From Antedon bifida (Eukaryota > Echinodermata > Crinoidea > Comatulida > Antedonidae): DNA of 64,000 nt. The notes below the pieces were generated by a model that did no database searches, was not told the DNA's origin, and saw only the letters and a list, made by a program, of their open reading frames with translations. Shown here piece after piece: positions 33,701-44,490 of this stretch (positions within the stretch are counted from its first letter, which is position 1; every line of letters starts with the position of its first letter). The position numbers and the translations under genes were made by a program. Where the stretch lies: NCBI GenBank assembly GCA_963402885.1, contig OY727097.1, positions 10,974,001 to 11,038,000 on the forward strand, given 5' to 3'.

Positions 33701-36700
33701 AACTATAAAGAATTAAATATACAAGTAATAAAATAAACGTACATCTAGATACGAAGCATTGATATAATCAGATCCGGCGATGTTTTCTTGAGGTTGTAAA
33801 ATTACTCGAGAATGATCATCTGAAATTATATTGTTAATATTAATAAAATATCTATTTTTTTGTTTTAACTTTAGTTATTGAAATGTGAAGTGTTTCAAAT
33901 AATTGCAATGTAGGTCTACATGCATTGAATTGGTTAGCGTATTGATATTGACAAATACAAACTAATATGATTGAACCAAATACAACGCTGAATGAAATAT
34001 ATGAGGCATAATACAGGTACAAAATGAAACATTCATATTAGCTCAAACCAAAAATAAAACAAACATTTTCAATATAATATACTTTTAAACATTAAGAATT
34101 GAAATATAAAATATTACTCACATGGAATAACATTAGAATATCTGTTTTTATAATGGTTGAAAGAGCTCTTTGCTACTTTCCATGAATGGAGTGGACGATT
34201 GCCAAGGTCCTTGGAGGAAAACATTGTTATAAAAGATTGATACTATAAAATAGCCTGTAAAGTGTTTAAATAATATCCCACAATCATAGCTGACCCGAAA
34301 GTCAATGAAAATCATTCTAAAAGATAACACGGTATATTTAGAAGGAAATCGCCAACGGTGGTGGATGAATAGGCCTACAGTGTACATGGTTGGGTTGGCA
34401 GGAAAATCCGCCGACGGTACTACAGAATCGTATTCATATTGTTAACTTTTAATTTTCTTTATACATAAAATACATACTATGTATGTATAACAATCTTATT
34501 CGCGACAATTTTTGTCGTAGATAGAATGTGAACATTTAATATATAAACATTTTTTTTCTGGCTTGGTCATAAAATTAAACTATATGGCCTACCTCAAACT
34601 CTTTCTCAAAGTTTTGCACTGGGTCAACATGTTTTAACAAGACATATGAGTGAAGATCAGAAATAGCAATTGGTTGGTGTGTAACCTTATGTAAACTTGC
34701 ATTGGTATATATTGGTTCTAGCTCATTGTTGGGAATTTCACTGTTAGCGTTGGTATTGTTATCAATGTCTGACATAGGCCTACTATCCGATGCATCAGCT
34801 TGCAACTGACCTGTATAACAGTAACTTACAGAATTGTGTTATCTTTATTAAGTTATTAACTTATTTTTCTGATGTTCAAATTTAAATTTCAAATTAAGAT
34901 ATTCAGGGAAAGTACTCAAACTCGAACGTTTTTTTCTTGCTACGATTGATATCTCTAAGCCTTCCATTATGTTCAACACTGTAAATAATCTTAAACGAAT
35001 TAAGATAAAGTTATAAATAATTGTAATATGCCCATTTACACTAGGACGATAACGATTGATGATAAATAAATAAAAATGTGCATTTTCCATACATAAAACA
35101 AAGGGAATCTAAAAGGTTTTTATCCTAGCACTATTAGCATAACCATCTATGCTGGCTTTGATGGAAATAACAATTTCACACGTTAATCAAATGACGTCAT
35201 GATTAGAAAGAGCAATACTATTATGACGATACATTAATTGTTTTGTTCTTATTGATCATAACGTCATTTGATTGGATTTTTAAAAAATGGTTATATTGTA
35301 ATAGTTCAAGAACGAAACCTTTTCTAATTTCATGTTATGTAAGAACAATTATGTTTATCTGTATATCGTCCAAGTATGTAGAAGCCTTAAAGTCCAAATG
35401 TATACTCAACGTATTGATCCACAATATTTGAGATCCCTGAAAATATTTATTTCCTGTTATAATTATGATGGAAGACAAAAGCTCCTAATTATTTGAAATA
35501 ATAAATGAATCTTAATTAATAACCTGGATTTTTTTGAATTTCGTTCAAAACCGGGTCAAGATCATTCCATGATTCTCCTTTGTTGAAATGTAGATGTTTT
35601 CTGAAGTTTATAAAAAGGAGACGAACAAAATATAAAATGTAAAGAACATCAATTTTCGAGTATTAACGTGGTTGAAAAGGAAGGATGAACAGAAGTCACG
35701 AGGCGAAACAAATAAATATTTGTACATGTTTGTTATGTTATAATTTGTGTTATGTAGTGATGTAAAAACAAAATTGTTTTCTGATATATATGATTTGTTC
35801 ATATGGACAATATATGCTTTAATAATGATTATAATTGTGTTTGTATAATTAGCTGTATACTATCCTTATAATTATGTAGATAATAACAGTAGACCTAACA
35901 AGAAAAGTAGCTTATAATTTCCATTCAATAGCGAGACATTCTATGCAAAGTACAGTTGTGGAACTAAAATACTTCTATATGAACAAATAAATAATAATTC
36001 AAACCATTATACACAACATACCTTTTCATTAGGAAATAAATCACAACAATTATGGCGATCATTAAAGCTATAGATCCAGTAACCGATCCTACAATAGCAC
36101 CTACATTCAATCAAATACATTTATTATAATAACTTGGTGTCATTTATGTTTCATGATTCTAAATTTGGAACAGAGAAATACTGAAGATTGCTGTTTACCT
36201 GATGTATTTATTATCTTATAAATTATTTGAAATGTTACATTAGGTTATTTTTAATTTGACTATTGGCAATATATGTAATGGAACTTGGACACATTTCTGT
36301 ATATATTGATTACGAGTAAAATGAATGAATTGACCATACTGTAACTAAATATAAACTTTTTAACATCGTCACAAACCTGTGTTTGGTTTTACATGTTGTA
36401 GTGTTGCTATAGTCATTTCTTGAGAAAAATTGCCGAATCCTTTGGATGTCTTAGCTGCCACCTAAGACATAAATAATAATGATAATAGAAATTTAAAAAG
36501 CAGACTGAACAAGGAAAGAGAAATCTCAACTAGTACTTTTCATTGTTTTGGAAATATAAGACTCACGAGCAGGTATCACGTATTTCCTCTCACATTCCGT
36601 ACTGTTCAGCAATGCGTTAAGATCTCGTGCAGATGGAAAATTGATTTAAATTGATACAAATGTGTTGAAATAGTATTTCCTGTAAACGTACCTTCACTAC

Positions 36701-39700
36701 ATAACTAGTATTAGGATAAATATTAGCATGTACGTCTATTTCTATATCTTTAGTTGCAATGAACATCTCATCACTATCCTTCGATATGATAGAAACATTG
36801 TAGAATTCAATTTGACAAAGATTCTCAGGCGACGGACACCATTCTATATGAATATACGAGTCTGTAGAAGACGTTTTGGTTATGTTTGGCGGGCCTGGAT
36901 CTGTAACAAAAATCGAAATCACATTACTAAAATTAAATACAATCTTACAATAAGCGTATGCAGTCATATTAAACCTATTACATATCGATTATTCCAATGT
37001 TACAAAAGTTCAGAATAATGTAATTTATTACAATAAAATGTACCAAACCCCCTTTTTTAGAAATTCAATACTCAGCTCAGTCTAAAAATATGCGCGTCCC
37101 TTAAATTGAAGTCGTATTAAATAAAACGAAAGACATTCAGTAACATAATTCAGATTCATTCAGATTTGAGGTCTCATTTCATCCTTTTTGTCCTGCACAC
37201 TATGATACTTACAAGCAACCAATGTCATAATTGTTGTATTGTCAATTGACCCGCTGACGTTTCCAAATGATGCAGATACTTCAAATGTATAAGTAGTACA
37301 TGGTTGTATATCGTTGTCAAATAGAAGCTGAGTTTCTTCAGTAGATCCTACTTGATTATTACCATTGTTTGTACTGAGTGAGTAATGATACCATATGTTA
37401 CTTTCTCCTTTTTGGCTACATCTTGATTCATTCCATGATATAAAAATAGATCGTTCCTCAATTGATGTATGTTTTGGTCGTATTTTAACATCTATGAAAA
37501 TGTTAACTAATATTATTTTCTTTAATGCACACATATTTGGTTCATAGGTAAACAATTGCATATGATAATATAGAATAAATCCTAACATAGCATATTTTTT
37601 ATCTTGATCTAAATAATGCTGGCAGCAATAGTTATTATTAATGTCAATCTTATCACACAATACGCTTATCATTAGTAAGATTACGATTACTTGCCATTTT
37701 TAATTCATGATATTCATATACCACAGCTCATTGGCTGTAATATAAAATTACCAACCAACACTATGGTATGCCAATTAAAATATACTCCATCGCAACTCGT
37801 TATTTAAATTATATTATTAATAATTAGAATTAAACGAATACTTGCCACATTTAATTCATGATATTCATATACCACAGCTCATTGGCTGTAATATAAAATT
37901 ACCAACCAACACTATGGTATGCCAATTAAAATATACTCCATCGCAACTCGTTATTTAAATTGTATTATTAATTAGCAACTAAACTGTAATCAAGATAGCA
38001 ACATACCTGATGGTGCTGTTTGTTGAATATAATATTCACTCCATGGTCCGATATACTTCATATTATTAAATATTCTTGTCTTCAAACGGTATTCAGTGCA
38101 TTCAGATAAATCTTGCACATTATAAATATTATATGTTGTATTGAAATATTTGTCTTTCTCATTGCTTAAGGTAGTTTTAACTTGATAAAGCAGAATGTTA
38201 TCACATTGAATGTTGTAAGTACTGTCATCAACCACCTGTAATAAAGAAGCAGTACGTCTGGTAAAGTAATTTTTATTCAAAATATGATCTTCATTAATTA
38301 TAATTCCTACAATATCTACTGTAGGCCTAACAAATAAAAAATAATTGAAATATGCCTAATATTGACGAAACATAAATACAACTACTCAGAATTTAGTATA
38401 CAAGTTAGGTATCGCATCATGTTGAATATAAACATATTAAGTACAATGAACATGTTTGAATGTCCGTAGTTAAGCTAAATGTTATTCAAATAATATTTAA
38501 ATATAAAGACATCTTTACAGTTTTAATAAAAATATTTCCGTTTACCTGAATATCAAGCCTCAATTCTTTTCCAGAGACGGAGATAACTTCTAAACTCGGC
38601 GAAATTAGCGGTTCTATACAATTAACCCAAAATGAAAGGTAAACAGTTGCCAAAATAAAATGTAAGTAGGACATAAAAGCTAATTAATAAACTTGAACCT
38701 CAAAAAGGCAAACGGATCTAGCAAAAATAAAAGCAATTGCATAAAAAAGAAATGAATTGAGAGATATTGTCTAGTACGGCGACGAGGCTGTAAAGTATAG
38801 TGTAGGTAATGAAGGGGAGGATGGAAAAATATAATATTTTCTGATAAAAATATAAAACAATACCCTACTGAGTGTGCCCAATTAGGGATGTTCCTCTTAA
38901 AAAGCGACTAAAAATACCCTTAAATGTCAAATATCGTCGGAGCTTCCTCGACCACCAGAATGGATGCTAGCTTTGCGGTGCTGCCACCACTGTTTGGTAA
39001 GTTTGGGTAAATATATAAGAATAAGAAACGTGTATGTTGAATATCACATTATGATGGCTATTACATACGCAGAGTAAAATTAGACATGTAGACCGATTTT
39101 GTTACCTGAGCAAACTGTTTGCGTTTCCCCTTGTGGACTTGGCGGACCTGTAGATTCTGTATCATCATAAACGTCCCTTGATTGTTGAGCGTAAAAGTGA
39201 ATTGTATCATGAAGTTCAAGACCAGTTACATTCACAATATTAGTATCTCGGCTACTGACAACTAACCATTTGCTATCTGTATTCAATCTGTACCAAAGTT
39301 GATGTTCTGTGATGATTCCTGTTCCATAATCTTCACCATGAATCCAGTTTACGTCAAAAGAAATGGATGTTGCCATCTGTTTAATGACTCTTGGTTGTTC
39401 TCTCAAGTAAGGCAAAGCTTAATAACATCCAGAAGGTTACAATTAGTTAGCAATATCCATATTTAAAATGTCCTAATATTGATTAAACACTCAATGGATA
39501 TTTAATTATCTACAGTACCCATTTTTATTTAACGTGATTTACTAAATGGAATTTATTTTATTTGTTTTAAAGGTAAATGTAAATAACATCATTTATTTGA
39601 TTACCGTATTTAACAGAGAGCGTACTTAATAATTTAAAACTAATATACCCTTCCATTAGGCCTAAGTCTTGTTCCTGCAGGAAAGTTCAACAATTAGTGA

Positions 39701-42700
39701 TATTTAAACTAATAGGCCTAAAAAGTCACGTCAAACCTATATAAAAATAAATAGACGTACCGATACTACAGTTTGGTCCAGCCCATGCTTCATCACACCC
39801 ATCATCACAGCTTCCATCCTCCCGATTACAACTATCAGAGTTGTTGCAATGACATGGGTAGTTACATAATTCGCCGAAATAACCCATCGGGCATGTGCCA
39901 TTTTGCAATACTGCAGTTAAATAATAAGAACATCTTTCGATGATTCTGTGTTAAAACTAATTAAATCTAACACTGCGATAGTACAGTTTAAAATCAAAGA
40001 CAATTTAAAAATTGTTTTATTCTTTCCAAATATCACAGGCCTAAAAATTAATAGGTTTAAAAAAAAGATGTTAACCAGTACACACACAGAATATCGTTTA
40101 TATTACTGATGTTACCTCCCTTTAAAAGTGTAAATGTATCGTAGGCCTAAATGTTTGAGTAATGGAAGATTGGTATAACAATTTATTTCAATGAGGTATA
40201 ATTTTGTTGATCGATGCTGTTATATAAATTAAATAATTCTAAAACATTTAAGATAAGAAAGAGAGTAGTACTAAAAACAAAATAAACTTTGAATTAAAAA
40301 TATTTGCCAACAGATTACTCAATACCTTGGCATTGCGGTCCTTCATATCCTTCAAAGCAACTAGAAGGAGAACAACCTATTGCATTGTCACAATTGTCAC
40401 AATTACATTTCATTTGACATCCGGCACCATAATATCCGTCATCACAATCTTAAAACAAACATCAGTACGTATAACCCACCAGTGTTATGAATGCACATAG
40501 TGTTAGGCCTATATTTCAAAAATCCTTTATTTTTCGCACACAAACCTCGAAATTAATCCATATTTGTATTATTTTTGTAATTTATAAGCAGCCTCCACAA
40601 TTTTGTTTTATTGAGCATGTACATAACTTCAATTAAATTTGAAGCGAAACGCTTATTTATTGTTTACCATCTTTGCAATCCAATCCTTGGTATCCAGCAG
40701 TACAACTGCAGCCAACAGGATCTGGAGGACAGACCAATTTACCTCTACAACCATCTGTATTGCCAGAACATGAATTCGGACAATCACGGCCCAATCTATT
40801 AAGGCCACATGCTATAAATAGAGTAACTTCAATGTGTGGTTATTATTCAAACAATTTTTAGTAGTAATAATTTTAACTTATTTGACTTGATATATTTGTA
40901 TCAACATTCTAGATGCACTGAAAGATTCTAAAAATGTATAAATGCAAAACATTATATCATACAGCATTTCAAATTATTCTAATGTATATAAAATCAGTAT
41001 AGTATTATCATAATTATTTTAAAAAGTATTTAAATAAATCTCAAATACCTGTTTCACATTGTGTTCCTTTGAATCCAGAAGTACATATACACAACCCCGT
41101 TTTGTCATCACAAACTCCACCATTGTAACACACTGGACATTCCATTTCACAAGCTGGTGGATTCCACTTTGGGGATGGACAATCTGGAAATGTACTTGTT
41201 CAAGTATTATTTCAAATTACTTTCTGATTTGTACATCGGCCCAATTTTATTAGGTTACCGAAATTCCGACATTTCGAGAAACTGTTCTTTCCCTGTTTTA
41301 GCTATCTTTAAGGTTTATGCATATGTTTGCTCCCAGAATCGTAATGATGATGTGAACTAAAATACTTCATTGATATAGGCTTGAAGTTATTGATAAATGT
41401 AATTTCGTAGGACTCATTATGGTGTTAATTTTTTTTTAAAGTATTACGGATTATATATTCTCAAATGTTTCCATCTCAGCCGAAACCATTATGGTGGTTT
41501 TTATTGTGGTTGTTTTTAAATGTTAAAGTTTAAGAGATTGTTAGTGTAAGGGTGAACTTTCCAGGCAAGTACAAGTTCATATTTATTTAACGAACATACA
41601 ACAAAAAGAAAAACAAAACAAATAACCTGCCATATATTTAAAGAATGTTAAACGAAGAAAATCGTACTGTTTCCTACTGTGCGGTAAAATAATTTATAGT
41701 CCGTCACACAGTGGTTGCAGTTTTAGTGTTCTCTCGTACACATTCGTACATTTTTGTAGTAGGCCTCCATATAACACCATATACGATTGAGCCAACAATA
41801 TCGCTACGATAATGAAACTATGCATTTCGTGCATCCCACTTACAACACTTCCTCACACCCGTTATTATCGGATGCACTCGTTGGAATATTCCAATTGTTT
41901 CCGAAAATAAATCAAACTCTCTTCGATATCTCAAATCTACTATTAGAAAGTGGGGATAAATATACTTTTAAATCTATGTTTACCTCTTACAATTAGTCTC
42001 ATTATACCGTTGTTACCGTCAGGTTCATCGCCATGGAAACATTCATATACGCCGCCATCGTGTGCTCGTACATTATCAATCTTGATTGAATGTATGTTGG
42101 TCCATGTGATGTTGCCATAATTGTGTCTCCATTTGAGGTCACCAGTCTGAGTCACACTAACATTCAACGTAACTGATTCTCCAATGCCAACTGTCACTGT
42201 TTTCTTTAAAAAAGTGATAGTGGCTAGAAACAAAAAAAAGATTGATATTAATCCTACAGTATTCTATCAATAATATTCTGAATCACAAAAAGAAAAATTA
42301 TTTAATAGTCAAAATTATTTATATTTGCCAACCCAAATTTAAACCAGAGAATGCATGTTTAATAGAACATGTATCCAGTCAGCCATTATTCATATATTCA
42401 TCCTTCATATTTACTCCGATTATGTATTGGCAACAACTGGGGGCCCTCATTTGAAGAAATTTGCCAAAGCAGCAGCTGACATAAATTATTTAAAACAATT
42501 TAAATATTATACACAATTAAAAAAAAACATGTCAAGTTATTAAATTTACTTGTTTGTACACATTTGATAAAATCAGTAGATAATGGAGAAATTTATGTAT
42601 CAGGGGGATTACCACCCATCTGATAGGACAGTGATTAATTTACTATTGGTAATCCTTGGCCACATTTCCTAAAAGACATAACATTTTTAAAAATAAATTG

Positions 42701-44490
42701 TTAGCAGGAATACTCAAAAAGTTATTGCAAGATCTTTACCAATTCTGGGACACTTTTTAGTATTATTTTCAGATCTGCTCGTGTTAAAAGATAGGACATA
42801 ATTTTCAAAAGCCGGCGAGCAGTCTTAAAGTAACAAGTAAACTGAAATTGCATTTTCTCGAGAGCTACTAGTACAAACAACTTCATTTTTGTACAAGAGG
42901 CAAGAGTGATTTGTAATTTTAAAACATAATTTGATTTAATGTACATGTTTTTGATACGAGTAGTTTAAAAAAACATATTTTCCAATTCGTTTTATGTTGT
43001 TGGCTTTCTATATAAATCAATGGTGTTGCGTATCACTGTGTAAATTATATATAAATCATACTGTCAAATTATAGAAACAGTGCTCATATTCGGAACATAA
43101 TCTTATAATCGCGTCGAGCATAGCTCATCGGCGAAAGTTCCGTATTTTTAATTGTATGTAAAAATGCGGAATTCGAACCTGTGATCTGTCGCTTACCTAT
43201 CATACCATAGACCACAGAGCCAAATGTGGTATTATCACAGATGTTTACCGACCAGATACATTCTCTCATACAAGAAACGCCCTAACAATCAGTGGAGGCT
43301 TAACTTAACAACTTTGTTGTATGAGAGAATGTTTGTTGTATGAGACAATACACTAACATTCTTTTACCTGCTTTACGAATTATAACAATTGCCGTTCTTG
43401 TGCTTACTCCTTCAAAGTTTGCCTTAATTGAAAATACACCAACTTGTTCTGGTATATTGGATGATTTAATAACAACACCAAGTCTATTGAGGGATCCGGC
43501 ATTCTTGTTTTCAATTAAAGAGCCAGATGGAAAAACGTAGGATTCGTCAATAATTGGTGTTCGTGTGTTCCAAGTTACATTGTTTTTTCCTCGTTGATCA
43601 TTCAGTATTCCTAATGTAATGTCTTGAGTAATATCATCTTTAAATGTATAGCCAATAAAATTTGAATCCTGATTTCTCATAACTTGCGGTTTCGCTGACC
43701 AGCCTACCAAATTATGTATACGACCTGTAAGCAAATATAAATAACTGTGAAGCAAATAATCACTGTGGCCAGGGTTAAGTTAAGACAACTTTGAAAAACA
43801 GAGCTGCTAGATCCTCTGAAATATGAAAGAAAATAGTCTCCAGTACCTTAGACCCATTATGTTTGAAGCTGATGGAATACAGCAGTTAAGTCCATGGAAA
43901 TTGCAATATATAAGTCTCATGTAGTTCAGTTTTAATGATATGAAATATATTACTGACCACCTTTGTAAGGCCAAATGGCGTAAGCATGCGCACGACAATT
44001 CGATAATTTAACTCTTCCCTGGTAACAGTAAACGAGTAGTATTATGTCGTTATGCCTAATAAGGTCAATGCGAATAATATATATGCATGCAATTACAATC
44101 TCCTGTTTTCTTTCCTCACTAAATGTATCACTGAGTACTCTGGGATTGGCAATATACTATACGGCACTAGTTGATTACAGAATGTGCTATACTCTACGTT
44201 CCCGACGTTAACAGGTGGTATTTCCAGCTAGGGGCACTAATGTTATGAAAGTGTACTGCGATAATAATTACGATATTGAAATACACCAACATTATAGAGG
44301 ACATTTATACACTGAATAAGTACATGACCAGTTTATTGAGAAAAATAAAATGACACTAAATGCAAATTCCAATTAAATTCTCTCAGAGCAAATTGAGTTA
44401 TATTAAATCATGCATTTACTTACCCTGACATTTCAATATTAGAAGCATTAAACCAAATATTGCCAACGTATACTTAGTCAAGTACTTCAT
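27296..44490 (-). CDS. Receptor-type tyrosine phosphatase 'B' with Tie-like ectodomain
   Basis: Thirty exons, all with consistent phases, give 1480 codons plus stop. From the 5' end: 44424..44490, 43368..43724, 41984..42223, 41049..41183, 40668..40811, 40326..40448, 39761..39910, 39106..39417, 38546..38613, 38007..38235, 37213..37491, 36692..36900, 36377..36461, 36022..36100, 35524..35600, 34593..34810, 34122..34209, 33743..33819, 33460..33496, 33216..33313, 32791..32913, 32381..32544, 31679..31814, 31094..31243, 30671..30770, 30208..30281, 29466..29726, 28668..28819, 28156..28291, 27296..27370. Architecture: signal peptide, Ig-like, Ig, EGF x4, FN3 x4, TM (about 802-824), PTP D1 (about 925-1215), PTP D2 (about 1216-1480). 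D1 has W1082-P-D and catalytic C1119 in [10 protein letters not shown], so it should dephosphorylate phosphotyrosine. D2 has WQS for WPD and VCQDGARR for the C loop, so catalysis is unlikely. Ligand unknown. Tandem paralog of gene C upstream on the same strand. Confidence 0.92.
27721..27950 (+). mobile_element. Possible tRNA-derived SINE
   Basis: Box A-like GTGGTGTGGTTA (27728-27739) and box B-like GGTTCAAGTCC (27770-27780) at tRNA-like spacing, followed by an unrelated body to about 27950. It lies in the last intron of gene B, antisense to it. Confidence 0.5.
31094..34209 (-). CDS. Gene B: catalytic PTP D1 exons
   Basis: Exons 34122..34209 (KNRYSNVIP), 33743..33819 ([18 protein letters not shown]), 33460..33496 (HEYIACQ), 33216..33313 ([19 protein letters not shown]), 32791..32913 ([19 protein letters not shown]), 32381..32544 ([24 protein letters not shown]), 31679..31814 ([27 protein letters not shown]) and 31094..31243 ([17 protein letters not shown]). 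All standard PTP motifs are present, including NxxKNRY-like entry, WPD loop, C(x)5R P-loop and Q-loop (QRIQMVQT), so catalytic activity is expected. The P-loop is split by an intron between Cys and Ser. Confidence 0.94.
34593..36100 (-). CDS. Gene B: transmembrane and juxtamembrane exons
   Basis: 36022..36100 encodes [20 protein letters not shown] followed by MK, a single-pass helix. 35524..35600 ([20 protein letters not shown]) is supported by splice sites and phase 2 to 1 continuity. 34593..34810 ([36 protein letters not shown]) contains Tyr residues in acidic context that could be phosphorylated. Confidence 0.8.
35185..35273. repeat. Small MITE-like foldback in a gene B intron
   Basis: Arms AATCAAATGACGTCATGAT (35185-35203) and ATCATAACGTCATTTGATT (35255-35273) are inverted repeats with one mismatch. 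Confidence 0.7.
36377..39417 (-). CDS. Gene B: four fibronectin type III domains
   Basis: FN3-1 is one exon, 39106..39417 ([28 protein letters not shown]). FN3-2 is split, 38546..38613 and 38007..38235 ([23 protein letters not shown]). FN3-3 is 37213..37491 ([23 protein letters not shown]). FN3-4 is split, 36692..36900 ([24 protein letters not shown]) and 36377..36461 ([17 protein letters not shown]). Conserved Trp and Tyr positions of the FN3 fold are visible. Several NxT/NxS sites suggest glycosylation. FN3-3 is nearly identical to its counterpart in gene C. Confidence 0.85.
37689..37979. repeat. Intronic tandem duplication, period 151 bp
   Basis: Two nearly identical units (CTTGCCA...TTAATTCATGATATTC, CATTGGCTGTAATATAAAAT, CCAATTAAAATATACTCCAT) between the FN3-3 and FN3-2 exons. 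Only a few differences, so recent. Confidence 0.9.
39761..41183 (-). CDS. Gene B: four EGF-like (laminin/Tie-type) exons
   Basis: Four phase 1-1 exons: 41049..41183 ([20 protein letters not shown] then [12 protein letters not shown]), 40668..40811 ([37 protein letters not shown]), 40326..40448 ([19 protein letters not shown]) and 39761..39910 ([28 protein letters not shown]). Cysteine spacing and words such as NGGVC, PDPxGCSC and GYYGxxC are those of the three EGF modules in Tie1/Tie2 receptors. The fourth is extra. Confidence 0.87.
41984..44490 (-). CDS. Gene B: signal peptide, N-terminal Ig-like and Ig exons
   Basis: 44424..44490 starts at ATG and encodes [20 protein letters not shown], a signal peptide. 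43368..43724 (119 residues: [40 protein letters not shown]) looks like an Ig-like beta domain without the canonical Cys pair. 41984..42223 is an Ig domain ([30 protein letters not shown]) with the DxGxYxC motif but no clear partner Cys upstream. It ends MRLIVRG, like the Ig-EGF boundary of Tie receptors. Confidence 0.82.
42598..42670 (-). repeat. Partial inverted copy of the 50893 repeat
   Basis: The reverse complement matches ATGTGGCCAAGGATTACCAA, TTAATCACTGTCCT and CCCCCTGATA at 50893-50972. Confidence 0.65.
43165..43225 (-). mobile_element. tRNA-like SINE head
   Basis: On the minus strand TGGCTCTGTGGTCTATGGTA (box A-like) and GGTTCGAATTCC (box B) are spaced as in a tRNA. Full SINE limits not determined. 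In a gene B intron, same strand as the gene. Confidence 0.5.
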
